From NCBI GenBank assembly GCA_016928975.1, contig JAFGJR010000019.1, forward strand, positions 1 through 37,403: a stretch of DNA of 37,403 bases. The letters are read 5' to 3'. The notes under the pieces are model-generated. The model was not told the origin of the DNA and ran no database searches. It worked only from the letters and a program-made list of their open reading frames with translations. This DNA comes from Sedimentisphaerales bacterium (lineage in GTDB: Bacteria; Planctomycetota; Phycisphaerae; Sedimentisphaerales; SG8-4). Position numbers and translations under genes: made by a program. Below, piece after piece: positions 15,523-25,399 of the stretch. The stretch's first letter is position 1; each line of letters starts with the position of its first letter.

Positions 15523-18027
15523 CTACTCCTGCTTCCGTTCCCCTGTCGTCGCGCCGGCGTCCTTCGATTTCCACTGCGCGGGATCGCCGTAGCGGCTCAG
15601 CAACGCGGCGACCGCCCGGCCGTACTCTTTCTGCCGCCGGTACGCCTCGGCCTGAAGCTTCAGCAGGTGCTCTCGCCGTGCATCCGATGCCGAGTCGAGA
15701 AGCTGTGAGCACACGGATATCGCCTGTTCCAACTGGTCCGCCCGCAGGCATAGCTCGGCCAGCTTGCCGCCGATCTGTTGAGCCAGATCGCCCGGCTGGA
15801 CGAGAGCGAGCGTATTGCCGAGCACTTTGATCGCCTGGGCGAGGTCGCCTCTGGCGGCGTGACATTCCGCCATCTCCAGCGCGATCGCCCCCTTCAGCTC
15901 CGGACTGGGCACGATCGTGATCTTGTCCGCCAGGATGGCGATCGCCTTCTCCATCAGGCCGATGGCGCGAAGGGCCCGCGCGCGAAGCAACAGCAGATCG
16001 ACCATCTCCTGCTGTGACAACTGCCAGGCCTGTGTGCCCTCGAGCACGTTGAGCGCGTCGATGAAGAGCCCCTGCTGAAGGTAGATTCGCGCCAGCGTGG
16101 AGAAGGTCTCCACGAGCTGCTCCCGGGAAAGCTCGCCTTGCAGCGCGAGGTTCAGCGCCGCCCGGGCCTGCTGGAGATTATTCAGAGCCAGGCACGTTTT
16201 GCCGAGCAGCAGGCACGCGCCGTGGAATTCCAGACGCTTCTGATCGCGTGCCAGCATGATGTACCGGTTGAGCCACTGTGCAGCGGCGTCGTGGTCCTTC
16301 AACTCATGGAAGCACCGTCCCGCCCCCAATGCCGACCCGATCTGGGAATCGAGGGACAGGCCCAGGTTGAAGACCTTGCGGTACAAGCCCGCGGCTTCCT
16401 CGTACAGTCCGGCTTTCGCTGTGACATCGGCCAGCTCCAGGCAGGCCTGCTCCGAGGACTCCGCGTCCGGATAGAGTTCCACGAGCCGCTTGAAATCCTC
16501 GTGGGCGCCGAGGTAATCCCGGAGCCTGACCTTGAGCCGGCCCGATCGCAACAGGGCCTGTGGCGCCAGAGCGTGCCTCGAAAAGCGGCTGGCCACCAGC
16601 TTGTACTCGGCCGCCGCCTCGTCGGGCCGGTCTCTCGCCGCATGAATCATCGCCAGGGCGAAATGCCCGTTCGGGACCCGCTGATCCTCCTCGGTTCCGA
16701 GCAGGAACCGCTGCCAGAGCGACGCGGACTCATCCGCCAGGAGCTTCGTGTACTCGGCAAGTGAGGAATAGGATGACGGATCCACGATGGTCACGCTTCC
16801 CTTCTCGTTCGTGTGGGCCAACAGGCCGACGCTGCCGGCGGCCGTCGTCACAAGCTGTTGCGCCGTGGCGCGAGCCAGATAGAGATAGACGGGCCGTTGC
16901 CTCCCGGCTTCCTCGTCGGCGGTCTGCCGGCTGTCCATCCAGCGCACGTTGATCCGCGACTGGCTCGTGAGGCGAGCGAGCAGTTCCTCCAGCGGTGCGC
17001 CGTCACAGACGACGGACCACCGCGGCATCTCCGCCTCGCCGGACACGGAGCGAATCTGCGGGCCCAGCAGTGCCTGGTCCAGCGTCTGGCGCCCGGAGTT
17101 GAGAAAGAGCTTCAGTTGCGCTTCGTCAAGGTTGATGAATGGATCGATCTGCGGAGACCCGCCCCACAGTCCCTTCGTCGTGTCGTTGTCGGCGCCTTGC
17201 AGGGACAGGAGGTGGCGCGTCAGCGCCTCGGCGGCGAGAAAGCAGCACTGCCTCTGCACCATAGCCGACCACTTGGGGTCACAATCCACGACCTCGATGA
17301 GGGCGATCGTCTGGTAGGCGCGGGCCGCCGCCTCCAGGTATCGCTGGCGGTCGATCAGAGTCATGCTTTGGTAGTAGCGTGCAATCGCCCGAAGGACCGG
17401 GAGGCGGCTCAGCGCGACGGTTCGGAACATGGTGTCGGCTTGTTGCACGTTGCCGCCGCCTCGGCTGCACAGCGCCATTCTCAGCAGCAAGAAGTCCTTC
17501 ACCGGCTGGTTCTGGGGTGTCGCCGGCAGGCGGCGATTGAGCTTGTCGTACGCAAGGAATGCGTTGTCGTAATCGGCGTCGAGATAGTACTTCTGCGCGG
17601 TCTGGAGCGACAGGGGCTCCATTTGGGGCGTAGCTGCTTCAGGTCCCTCATAGGCGGCCGGCTCCTCGACCCCGGGCGCAGCCTGAACGGGTGTCTGGGC
17701 GAGACCGTGCGGAGCGACGGGACCGGCGGCCGGCACGGACACCGGCACCATGATCGCCGGCGCTTTCACTCTATCAAGCACCATATAGAGGAGGGCTCCC
17801 ACCACACAGATGATCCCTGCCGTCAGTACGCTCTCCAGGCTTAGTCGCGGCTTGGGAGCGAGTGGCGGGCCGCCGGTCGGCGGGAGGGGCACCGGCTCCG
17901 CGTCGAAGCGGTCCTCCTGCGGGTCGGACACGTAGGCAAGCAGTGGATCGAAGATGTCGTCAAACTCAGGGGGGGCGTCGGCCCGGGCGCCCGACCCAGC
18001 CTGCGGGGGCTCCGATGGCGCCTGCAT
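15523..18027 (-). CDS. Membrane TPR protein with STN-like domain, first gene of the flagellar operon
   Basis: 834 residues, the first gene after the sigma-54 promoter at 18153-18168. Layout: acidic cytoplasmic N-terminus (1-60), one membrane helix (about 66-84, SVLTAGIICVVGALLYMVLD), a linker with Pro and Ala, then a TPR block (about 140-325), an STN-like module (about 337-416: PLEELLARLTSQSRINVRWM ... VYLYLARATAQQLVTTAAGS ... VTIVDP) and a long array of TPR-like repeats to the C-terminus. STN modules occur in secretins and TonB receptors, so contact with a peptidoglycan or outer-membrane structure is plausible. The start codon has AGAGG immediately upstream, an unusually short spacing. No known flagellar protein has this architecture, to my knowledge. 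Confidence 0.75.
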   Translation of the reverse strand: MQAPSEPPQAGSGARADAPPEFDDIFDPLLAYVSDPQEDRFDAEPVPLPPTGGPPLAPKPRLSLESVLTAGIICVVGALLYMVLDRVKAPAIMVPVSVPAAGPVAPHGLAQTPVQAAPGVEEPAAYEGPEAATPQMEPLSLQTAQKYYLDADYDNAFLAYDKLNRRLPATPQNQPVKDFLLLRMALCSRGGGNVQQADTMFRTVALSRLPVLRAIARYYQSMTLIDRQRYLEAAARAYQTIALIEVVDCDPKWSAMVQRQCCFLAAEALTRHLLSLQGADNDTTKGLWGGSPQIDPFINLDEAQLKLFLNSGRQTLDQALLGPQIRSVSGEAEMPRWSVVCDGAPLEELLARLTSQSRINVRWMDSRQTADEEAGRQRPVYLYLARATAQQLVTTAAGSVGLLAHTNEKGSVTIVDPSSYSSLAEYTKLLADESASLWQRFLLGTEEDQRVPNGHFALAMIHAARDRPDEAAAEYKLVASRFSRHALAPQALLRSGRLKVRLRDYLGAHEDFKRLVELYPDAESSEQACLELADVTAKAGLYEEAAGLYRKVFNLGLSLDSQIGSALGAGRCFHELKDHDAAAQWLNRYIMLARDQKRLEFHGACLLLGKTCLALNNLQQARAALNLALQGELSREQLVETFSTLARIYLQQGLFIDALNVLEGTQAWQLSQQEMVDLLLLRARALRAIGLMEKAIAILADKITIVPSPELKGAIALEMAECHAARGDLAQAIKVLGNTLALVQPGDLAQQIGGKLAELCLRADQLEQAISVCSQLLDSASDARREHLLKLQAEAYRRQKEYGRAVAALLSRYGDPAQWKSKDAGATTGERKQE

Positions 18028-18441
18028 CCTCTTGTGTCGGTTTGGCCGCTCTTTTCTGATGGTCGCTGCCTCTTGGGTCGTCGCTCAAGGGTCCTGGTTC
18101 GCCGCAGCCGGACAGTATTTCCACGAAATGGCTGCGGACCTTGCCCCGTAGCAGCAATAGCTGTGCCAGGCTCGCCTGGTCGTCGCCCGAAGCAGCCCGC
18201 CTGCTCCCATCGCTGGCTTTCCCTGTGCAGTGGGCGACGTACGGATCTCTCTTTCGTGAAAGGTCTGCCGCAGAGGCTCGTGAATCGTGTCAGGATTCTA
18301 TACGGACCGGCAGATTTTCTGACAAGAGCCGTTCGCGTGCGAAGGATGGAAGGGTGGACGCCTGTGCATCGTGGTGGAAGACTCTGCGATTCGCAGGATG
18401 GACACAGGTCGGGGCAATTGAGGACTACGGCTCGGGACCGA
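18028..18441. other. Regulatory gap between the activator gene and the leftward operon
   Basis: 414 bases without a gene. It holds the minus-strand sigma-54 promoter at 18153-18168 and, about 115 bases upstream of it, ATCGTGTCAGGATTCT (18284-18299), which shares its first eight bases with the element at 20194-20214. No terminator with a T-tract was seen behind the activator gene. Confidence 0.5.
18153..18168 (-). promoter_or_regulatory. Sigma-54 promoter of the leftward flagellar operon
   Basis: On the minus strand TGGCAC (18168-18163), five bases, then TTGCT (18157-18153): the consensus -24/-12 pair with correct GG-N10-GC spacing. Transcription should start near 18141, about 115 bases before the STN/TPR gene. 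Confidence 0.85.
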
Positions 18442-19884
<1,443 letters not shown>

Positions 19885-19951
19885 ATCTCCTCGATTCTGT
19901 CACCCAGTTGCCGACCGCCATCCGACCAGGTGCTCCGGCATGGATACCGGC

Positions 19952-19980
19952 ACATCGGCAGGACATTTCCAACAACTTTA
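19952..19980 (-). promoter_or_regulatory. Weak sigma-28-like promoter before the activator gene
   Basis: Minus strand TAAAGTTG (19980-19973) and GCCGATGT (19959-19952) match the FliA consensus TAAA...GCCGATAA in most bases, but the TAAA-to-GCCG spacing is 17 rather than 15. It could put the activator under FliA control; the evidence is thin. Confidence 0.25.
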
Positions 19981-20201
19981 ATCTTTATTGGACGGCGGGG
20001 TCGGCTCTGGCGGGCAGTCGTTCGCGGTGGAGTCGCCACGTCTTCCGCGACAACGGCGGCGGGCTCTCGTGAGCGGCGCGTGCGCAGGAATTCGATGTCG
20101 CTTCTTATGGGACTCGGGGTCCCTGCGGAATCTGGACGCGAAACCGGAGCCCGTTGGCGCGCCGGGCGCGAGGGCTGTGGCAGATTTTTCCGGATCGTGT
20201 C

Positions 20202-20214
20202 GGAAGATTCTTCC
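20202..20214. promoter_or_regulatory. Candidate enhancer site for a sigma-54 activator
   Basis: GGAAGATTCTTCC is a perfect 13-bp palindrome (six-base arms) 112 bases upstream of the flgD sigma-54 -24 element, in the usual range for activator-binding sites. It is preceded by ATCGTGTC (20194-20201), also found upstream of the leftward promoter. Confidence 0.4.
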
Positions 20215-20325
20215 CCGGGCCACGGACGATCGTGCGCGTCGCATCGGTCACAGGACGCGCAGTTACGCTCGTGAACAGCCATTTCCGGGCACATGATGCC
20301 TGAATTTGTGCGCGGCACCGGGTTC

Positions 20326-20341
20326 TGGCACGGTGGTTGCT
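20326..20341 (+). promoter_or_regulatory. Sigma-54 promoter of the flgD operon
   Basis: TGGCAC (20326-20331), GGTGG, TTGCT (20337-20341): a full consensus match with GG-N10-GC spacing. Transcription should start near 20353, about 85 bases before the flgD ATG. Confidence 0.9.
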
Positions 20342-20437
20342 TGCTCCGCCGGACAGGTGCCGTCGTTCTCGTGAAAGGCAAATGGCGACGGGGTGTTCTT
20401 TTTGCTCTCGAGTTCCTTGCGATGGAAGGTGGAACCT

Positions 20438-20821
20438 ATGACGGTGACAGGCACGGTCGCATCCGCGAGCAACATCCAGATGGATTACATGAGACTGCTG
20501 GTCACGCAACTGCAAAACCAGGATCCACTGGATCCTCTGGACAACAAGGACATGACGGCCCAGTTGGCGCAGTTCTCACAGCTTCAGCAGTTGGAGGGCA
20601 TGAACTCCTCCTTCGGCAAAGTGCTGGACTCCATGCAGCGCAGCTACGCCAGCTCGCTGATCGGCAAGGAGGTCTCGTTCACCACCACGACGGCAGACGG
20701 CATGGCGGAAACACAGACCGGAACGGTGGATGAGGTGCTCATGGGCAAAGACGGAACGATCACCCTGGTCGTCGGGGATCAGAAAGTGGATCTGACGGAT
20801 GTGTTATCGATCCGCCAGTGA
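20438..20821 (+). CDS. flgD: Hook assembly scaffold FlgD (short form)
   Basis: 127 residues; ATG at 20438 with GGAAGGTGGAA upstream. FlgD caps the growing hook and is removed when the hook is complete. The conserved N-terminal FlgD domain is present: MDYMRLLVTQLQNQDPLDPL then DNKDMTAQLAQFSQLQQLEG. After it only SLIGKEVSFTT...VDEVLMGKDGTITLVVGDQK remains, so the protein lacks the FN3/Tudor region of the roughly 220-aa E. coli FlgD. The stop is followed by flgE after 39 bases. No fliK gene is visible upstream. Confidence 0.92.
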   Translation: MTVTGTVASASNIQMDYMRLLVTQLQNQDPLDPLDNKDMTAQLAQFSQLQQLEGMNSSFGKVLDSMQRSYASSLIGKEVSFTTTTADGMAETQTGTVDEVLMGKDGTITLVVGDQKVDLTDVLSIRQ

Positions 20822-20860
20822 CGGGCAAGTCGGCGATTTCAATAGTGGGAGACATGAAAC

Positions 20861-22549
20861 ATGACTTATGCATTGTCGTCAGGGGTAACGGGCCTGCAGG
20901 CCCACCAGAGGATGCTGGACGTCGCGGGGAACAACCTGGCGAACCTGAATACGACCGCGTTCAAGACCAGCCGGATCACGTTCGAGGAGCTGTTGAGTCA
21001 GACGGTCGAGCAGGGGTCGCAGCCGACGGATCGGGTCGGCGGCACGAACCCGGAGCAGATCGGCAGCGGCGTGGGCGTGTCGGGTATCACTCCCAACACC
21101 GAGCAGGGCAGTATTGTAAACACGGGCAGTCCCCTGGACGTCGCGATCGAAGGTACGGGATATTTCGTGGTCAGCGACGGCGAGCAGTACCTGTACACGC
21201 GCGCGGGCGCGTTCGGAATCGATGCGGCCGGCCGGCTCGTCGACCCCTCCACCGGCTATCGGGTCCAGCGCATCGGTCTGACCGGAGAGTCTGATGGGTT
21301 CCAGGTGGCCGGTGACAGCAGCATTCGCGTGCCGTACGATGTGGCCCTTCCGGCCAAGGCAACGTCCCAGATCTCCGTAAGCGGCAACCTCAGCTCCGAC
21401 GCGAGCAGCACGCCGCTCACTCAGGTCCTGACCTCCAACCTGCATTACACGTATGACGGAGGAAGAGAACCCACGGATGCCATAGAGCTGGACCAGCTCG
21501 ACCAATTCAGTGGCGGCTCCGGACTCGGCGGCCAACTCGGCACAGGGGAAACCGGGACGATCACGATCTCCGGATATCAGCCGGATGGGTCCTCGCTGAG
21601 CAGCGGCTTGTCCTTCACTGTGACCGACAGTACGACCCTGGGGGACCTGATCGATCATCTGAACAACCAAGTGCTCAACGGAGTGACGGCATCGTTGGTC
21701 AACGGTCGCATTCGCGTCACGGACGATCAGACCGGGTACAGCAAGTCCGATATCTCCTTCTCCTACGCCGGTGACGGTGAGTTGCAGACGCCGGCGTATT
21801 TTGAGGTCACCACCGTCGGCGGTGACGAGGTCAAGAATATCAACATCGCAATATACGATTCCCAGGGCGGCAAGCACGTGCTGTCCGCCGCTCTTGTGCG
21901 GACCGACACCATGAATACATGGGACATGGTTCTGACGTCTATCACCGGCAACGTCGAATCCATCAGCACCGGGAATCGCCGGATCAACGGTCTTGCGTTC
22001 AACGCGCAGACAGGCGCCTTCGCCGGCGTGCCGACGGGGGTCGATCCCCAGTTTGTCATAACGTTCGATTACGATGTCCTGCACCCCCAAACGATTGTGA
22101 TGGATCTTGGGACCGCAGGTTCGTTCGATGGTCTGACACAGTTCGCGGGCAACTCGACGGCGGTGGCGCGCGAACAGGATGGGTACGAGGCCGGCAATCT
22201 GTCCGTCGTGTCCGTGGATAGCGAAGGTGTGATGATCGGGGCGTTCTCCAACGGCATCAAGAAGGAGATCGCGGCGCTGCAAGTGGCCCTGTTCAACAAC
22301 CCGGCCGGGCTACAAAGCGTCGGCGGCGGCTACTATGCACCCTCGGCGAACTCCGGCGGCGCCGTGGCCACCCAGGCCATGCGCAGCGGCGCCGGCTCGA
22401 TCCACGGCGGCGCCCTGGAGAAATCGAACGCCGATGTGGCCACCGAGTTCGTCAACATGATTGAGGCCCAGAATGGGTTCCAGGCCAATGCCAGGACGAT
22501 TCGGGTGGCCACGGATATCCTCCGCGAACTGACGAACCTGATTCGATAG
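20861..22549 (+). CDS. flgE: Flagellar hook protein FlgE
   Basis: 562 residues; ATG at 20861 with GGGAGA upstream. FlgE polymerises into the hook, the universal joint. The N-terminal rod/hook motif (GLQAHQRMLDVAGNNLANLN) and the C-terminal motif (TEFVNMIEAQNGFQANARTI) form the D0 coiled coil; SGSGVGVSGI-like and IEGTGYFVVSDGEQYLYTRA are FlgE/FlgG-family marks. It is longer than E. coli FlgE (402), with the extra length in the central, surface-exposed part (about 160-460). Followed by the PilZ-like gene. Confidence 0.95.
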   Translation: MTYALSSGVTGLQAHQRMLDVAGNNLANLNTTAFKTSRITFEELLSQTVEQGSQPTDRVGGTNPEQIGSGVGVSGITPNTEQGSIVNTGSPLDVAIEGTGYFVVSDGEQYLYTRAGAFGIDAAGRLVDPSTGYRVQRIGLTGESDGFQVAGDSSIRVPYDVALPAKATSQISVSGNLSSDASSTPLTQVLTSNLHYTYDGGREPTDAIELDQLDQFSGGSGLGGQLGTGETGTITISGYQPDGSSLSSGLSFTVTDSTTLGDLIDHLNNQVLNGVTASLVNGRIRVTDDQTGYSKSDISFSYAGDGELQTPAYFEVTTVGGDEVKNINIAIYDSQGGKHVLSAALVRTDTMNTWDMVLTSITGNVESISTGNRRINGLAFNAQTGAFAGVPTGVDPQFVITFDYDVLHPQTIVMDLGTAGSFDGLTQFAGNSTAVAREQDGYEAGNLSVVSVDSEGVMIGAFSNGIKKEIAALQVALFNNPAGLQSVGGGYYAPSANSGGAVATQAMRSGAGSIHGGALEKSNADVATEFVNMIEAQNGFQANARTIRVATDILRELTNLIR

Positions 22550-22590
22550 CGACGCGTTCCTGAGTTGACAGTACTGCCAATGAGGATTCG

Positions 22591-23781
22591 ATGATCTACA
22601 GCGGCATGGGGAACCCTTGCGATATGACGCTTCTGGCGCTGACGGCCCTTGAGAGATGGGCTGCCACGCGGAACGTCCAGCCTCGTGCTGTGCAGGAGTA
22701 CACGACGATCCTGGCGATCGGACTCCTGGTACTGGCTCTGCTGGTGCTCTTGGGGTGGATCAGTCACAGACGCACCCATGTGCCTCCTGTGCCGGCGAGA
22801 GACCTGTTTTCGGACGCCGCCGCAAGGAGAGAGTTGGGGTTGCGAGAACGTCGCCTGCTTCTGGCGATTGTCGCGAGGAGCGGCCTGCGGCGAAGTCACG
22901 ACATCTTCATCACGCCGGACGCCTTCGACCGGGGAGCGGCAAAGCTGCTGGCGGAGTGTGCACGCAGCCGGACGGCCCAGGAATATGCGCGGCTGCGCGC
23001 CGAGGTGGCCGGCCTGCGCGAGAAACTCGCCTACCGGGTGAAGGGCAAACGCGGGCAGGTGACGGTCGAGAGCAGCCAGGACATCCCGCTGGGGGCAATG
23101 GTGGAGTTGCAGCGCAAAGGCGATCCCGAGGATTTGGCGCTGGAGGCCGTCGTGGTGCGCAACGACGATCTGGAAATCGCCGTGGAGGCGAGAGTGCCCG
23201 TGACCAGTACGGCAGGCGAGGCTTGGCGGGTTCGCTGCCACCTCAATGGTGGGGCCTGGGAGTTCGAGACGCTCGCTGTCTCCGGCGAAGGGCACAGGCT
23301 GATCCTCAATCATGGCGGGCAGCTTCGCGCCGTGCCGCGCGACCGCCCGGGGCGCGCGATCCTCCATGCCCCCGCGACCGTGGCTCGTTTCCCCTTGATC
23401 CAGGCAGCCGCAACGGAACCGACGGATATGACCCCGACCGATTGGTTCGAGCCGGTTCGCGGGGTCGTGACAGAGATGTCGGGCACCAGTCTACAAATCC
23501 GCAGTTCGTTGCAGGTCCGGGTGGGCGAGAGAGTGCTCGTCGTGTTCGCACTGTGGCCGGCGCCGGCAGGAGAGACGACAAACGGTGCCGATCGTCGCGG
23601 GCATATCGTTGCGCACGCCGGCCGCGTGACGCGCAGCCAGGCCAAGGGCGACGAGACGGCGATCACTGTAGATCTGACGGACTTGCAGAATCGGGAGATC
23701 GATGAGCTTGTCCGCCTGACGCGGGCGGCCGCGTCGGGTGCGAGCGAGCCGGTTCATGCACAGGCAACGCAAGGAGCATGA
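22591..23781 (+). CDS. Membrane-anchored YcgR-like PilZ-domain protein
   Basis: 396 residues; ATG at 22591 with AGGA 6 bases upstream. One membrane helix at about 38-56 (TTILAIGLLVLALLVLLGWI) is followed by a cytoplasmic region. Residues about 150-240 look like the YcgR N-terminal (PilZN) domain, and about 243-375 like PilZ. The c-di-GMP motif RxxxR is seen as RAVPR (246-250), but the second motif, normally D/NxSxxG, reads EMSGTS (295-300). In YcgR this pair binds c-di-GMP and brakes the motor. Binding here is thus plausible but uncertain. It lies between flgE and flgF, with 2 bases before the flgF GTG, so it is certainly part of the operon. Confidence 0.65.
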   Translation: MIYSGMGNPCDMTLLALTALERWAATRNVQPRAVQEYTTILAIGLLVLALLVLLGWISHRRTHVPPVPARDLFSDAAARRELGLRERRLLLAIVARSGLRRSHDIFITPDAFDRGAAKLLAECARSRTAQEYARLRAEVAGLREKLAYRVKGKRGQVTVESSQDIPLGAMVELQRKGDPEDLALEAVVVRNDDLEIAVEARVPVTSTAGEAWRVRCHLNGGAWEFETLAVSGEGHRLILNHGGQLRAVPRDRPGRAILHAPATVARFPLIQAAATEPTDMTPTDWFEPVRGVVTEMSGTSLQIRSSLQVRVGERVLVVFALWPAPAGETTNGADRRGHIVAHAGRVTRSQAKGDETAITVDLTDLQNREIDELVRLTRAAASGASEPVHAQATQGA

Positions 23782-23782
23782 C

Positions 23783-24511
23783 GTGTCAGATATCGGAACC
23801 CAGGTAAGTGCGAGCCTCGATGCCCTGACAAGGGAGTTCGATATCGTTGCGCACAATCTGGCCAATGCCAACACGGCGGGCTACAAGCGCCGCTGCAATG
23901 CGTTCACCAAAGCCCTTGAGGGCCAGACGGGCGGGCAGGAGGACAGCGGTGCCGGGGAGAAGACGCAGACGGCGTTGGACTTCTCACAGGGCAGTCTGGT
24001 CCAGACGGACCGAACCCTCGATTTCGCCCTCTATGGCAAAGGGTTCTTCGTAATCGAGACGCCGGATGGCCCGCTCTACACGCGACACGGCGTCTTCCAG
24101 ACGAATCCGAACGGGCAGGTTGTGGACATCTCCGGCCGGGTCGTGGCGGGTGTCGCCGGGCCGATTTCCCTGCCCGCGGACATCGACCCGTTGCAGATCA
24201 ATGTCTCTACCGACGGGCGGATCAGCGCAGCCGGCGCAGGGATCGGGCAGTTCCGCGTGGTCGAGTTTCCCGAGACCGAAGATCAGCTCATTTCTGTCGG
24301 CAACACCTGTCTGCGAGCCCCAAAGGGAGTGCAGCCGGTCGAGGCGACGAGTCCGGTGGTCAAGCAGGGCTACCAGGAGGCCTCGAACGTCAAAGTGGTC
24401 GATGAACTGGTCAACATGATCACGGTGTCGCGCCTGTACGAGGCGAACATGAGACTGGTGAACGTGAACAAGGACGCCACCAACAGCATGGTCAATGTGG
24501 CTATGGGATAA
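23783..24511 (+). CDS. flgF: Flagellar proximal/distal rod protein FlgF
   Basis: 242 residues from GTG at 23783, chosen for AAGGAG six bases upstream; an earlier in-frame ATG would overlap the PilZ gene and lacks such a site. Rod motifs: LTREFDIVAHNLANANTAGY at the N-terminus, YGKGFFVIETPDGPLYTRHG in the middle, and VDELVNMITVSRLYEANMRL at the C-terminus. FlgF builds the rod between the FlgB/FlgC part and FlgG. Order flgF-flgG is standard. Confidence 0.92.
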   Translation: MSDIGTQVSASLDALTREFDIVAHNLANANTAGYKRRCNAFTKALEGQTGGQEDSGAGEKTQTALDFSQGSLVQTDRTLDFALYGKGFFVIETPDGPLYTRHGVFQTNPNGQVVDISGRVVAGVAGPISLPADIDPLQINVSTDGRISAAGAGIGQFRVVEFPETEDQLISVGNTCLRAPKGVQPVEATSPVVKQGYQEASNVKVVDELVNMITVSRLYEANMRLVNVNKDATNSMVNVAMG

Positions 24512-24535
24512 AGGGATTCCTGATCCGGCCTTGCG

Positions 24536-24563
24536 GAAATCCGATGCCCGCAATCGCCGATAG
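24536..24563 (+). promoter_or_regulatory. Weak internal sigma-28-like promoter before flgG
   Basis: GAAA (24536-24539) and GCCGATAG (24556-24563), 16 bases apart, resemble the FliA consensus TAAA-N15-GCCGATAA. It lies 41 bases upstream of the flgG start, in the only sizeable gap of this part of the operon. Confidence 0.25.
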
Positions 24564-24604
24564 AGATCGCAGAGCGTCAATCGCGCATTCGTGAAGGGTA
24601 GCTT

Positions 24605-25390
24605 ATGCTCAGAGCATTTTCCACGGCGGCCACAGGCATGATGGCTCAGCAAACGCTGGTCGATGTCATCGCCAACAACCTGGCCAACGTGAACACGACC
24701 GGATTCAAGCGCAGCCAGATCGACTTCCAGGACCTGCTGTACGACAAGCTCAAGGAGTCCGGCACGGAGGTCTCGCCGGGCGTCAATGCCCCGACCGGGC
24801 TCGAGGTGGGCAGCGGCGTGCAAGTCGGCGCCACGCTCAAGGTCTTCAGTGTCGGGGAGCTCGACAACACCGGTCGAAAGCTCGACATCGCCATCCGTGG
24901 AAACGGATTCCTTCAGGTCCTTCTGCCGAATGGAGATATTCGCTACACGCGCGACGGCTCGCTGGAGATGAATGCGAACGGCCAGCTCGTGACGATGACG
25001 GGATATACCCTGGAGCCGGCGATCAGCATCCCGACGGATGCCGCGTCGGTGGACATCGGGCCCGACGGGGGCGTCAACGTCACCGATTCCTCCGGTTCGC
25101 GTTCCACGGTCGGGACGATTCAACTGGTGCGTTTCCCGAACCCGACCGGTCTGACCAATCAGGGGGAGAACCTGTTTGCCCCGACGGACGCCAGCGGCGA
25201 CCCGGTGCCCGGCAACCCGGGCCAGGACGGGCTCGGAGCCATCCAGGCGGGATTCCTCGAAAAGTCGAACGTCCAGATGGTCAACGAGCTGGTGAACCTG
25301 ATCACCGCGCAGAGAGCGTACGAGATCAACTCGCGGGCCATCAAGGCCGGCGACGACATGCTTCGTGAGACCAACAGCATCACCCGTTAG
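24605..25390 (+). CDS. flgG: Flagellar distal rod protein FlgG
   Basis: 261 residues, the same length class as E. coli FlgG (260); ATG at 24605 with GAAGGG upstream. Motifs are canonical: MLRAFSTAATGMMAQQTLVD, VIANNLANVNTTGFKRSQID, FQDLLYDKL, AIRGNGFLQVLLPNGDIRYT and VNELVNLITAQRAYEINSRA. FlgG makes the straight distal rod passing through the P and L rings. The next gene, flgA, starts 9 bases after the stop, with its ribosome site overlapping the flgG stop codon. Confidence 0.97.
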   Translation: MLRAFSTAATGMMAQQTLVDVIANNLANVNTTGFKRSQIDFQDLLYDKLKESGTEVSPGVNAPTGLEVGSGVQVGATLKVFSVGELDNTGRKLDIAIRGNGFLQVLLPNGDIRYTRDGSLEMNANGQLVTMTGYTLEPAISIPTDAASVDIGPDGGVNVTDSSGSRSTVGTIQLVRFPNPTGLTNQGENLFAPTDASGDPVPGNPGQDGLGAIQAGFLEKSNVQMVNELVNLITAQRAYEINSRAIKAGDDMLRETNSITR

Positions 25391-25399
25391 GAGTCACGC

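Larger units (their letters stand above)
19885..20437. other. Divergent regulatory region between the activator gene and flgD
   Basis: 553 bases with no gene. It contains the sigma-54 promoter of flgD (20326-20341), a 13-bp palindrome 112 bases upstream of it (20202-20214), and a weak sigma-28-like pair facing the activator gene (minus 19980-19952). Open frames here show no coding features. Confidence 0.5.
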
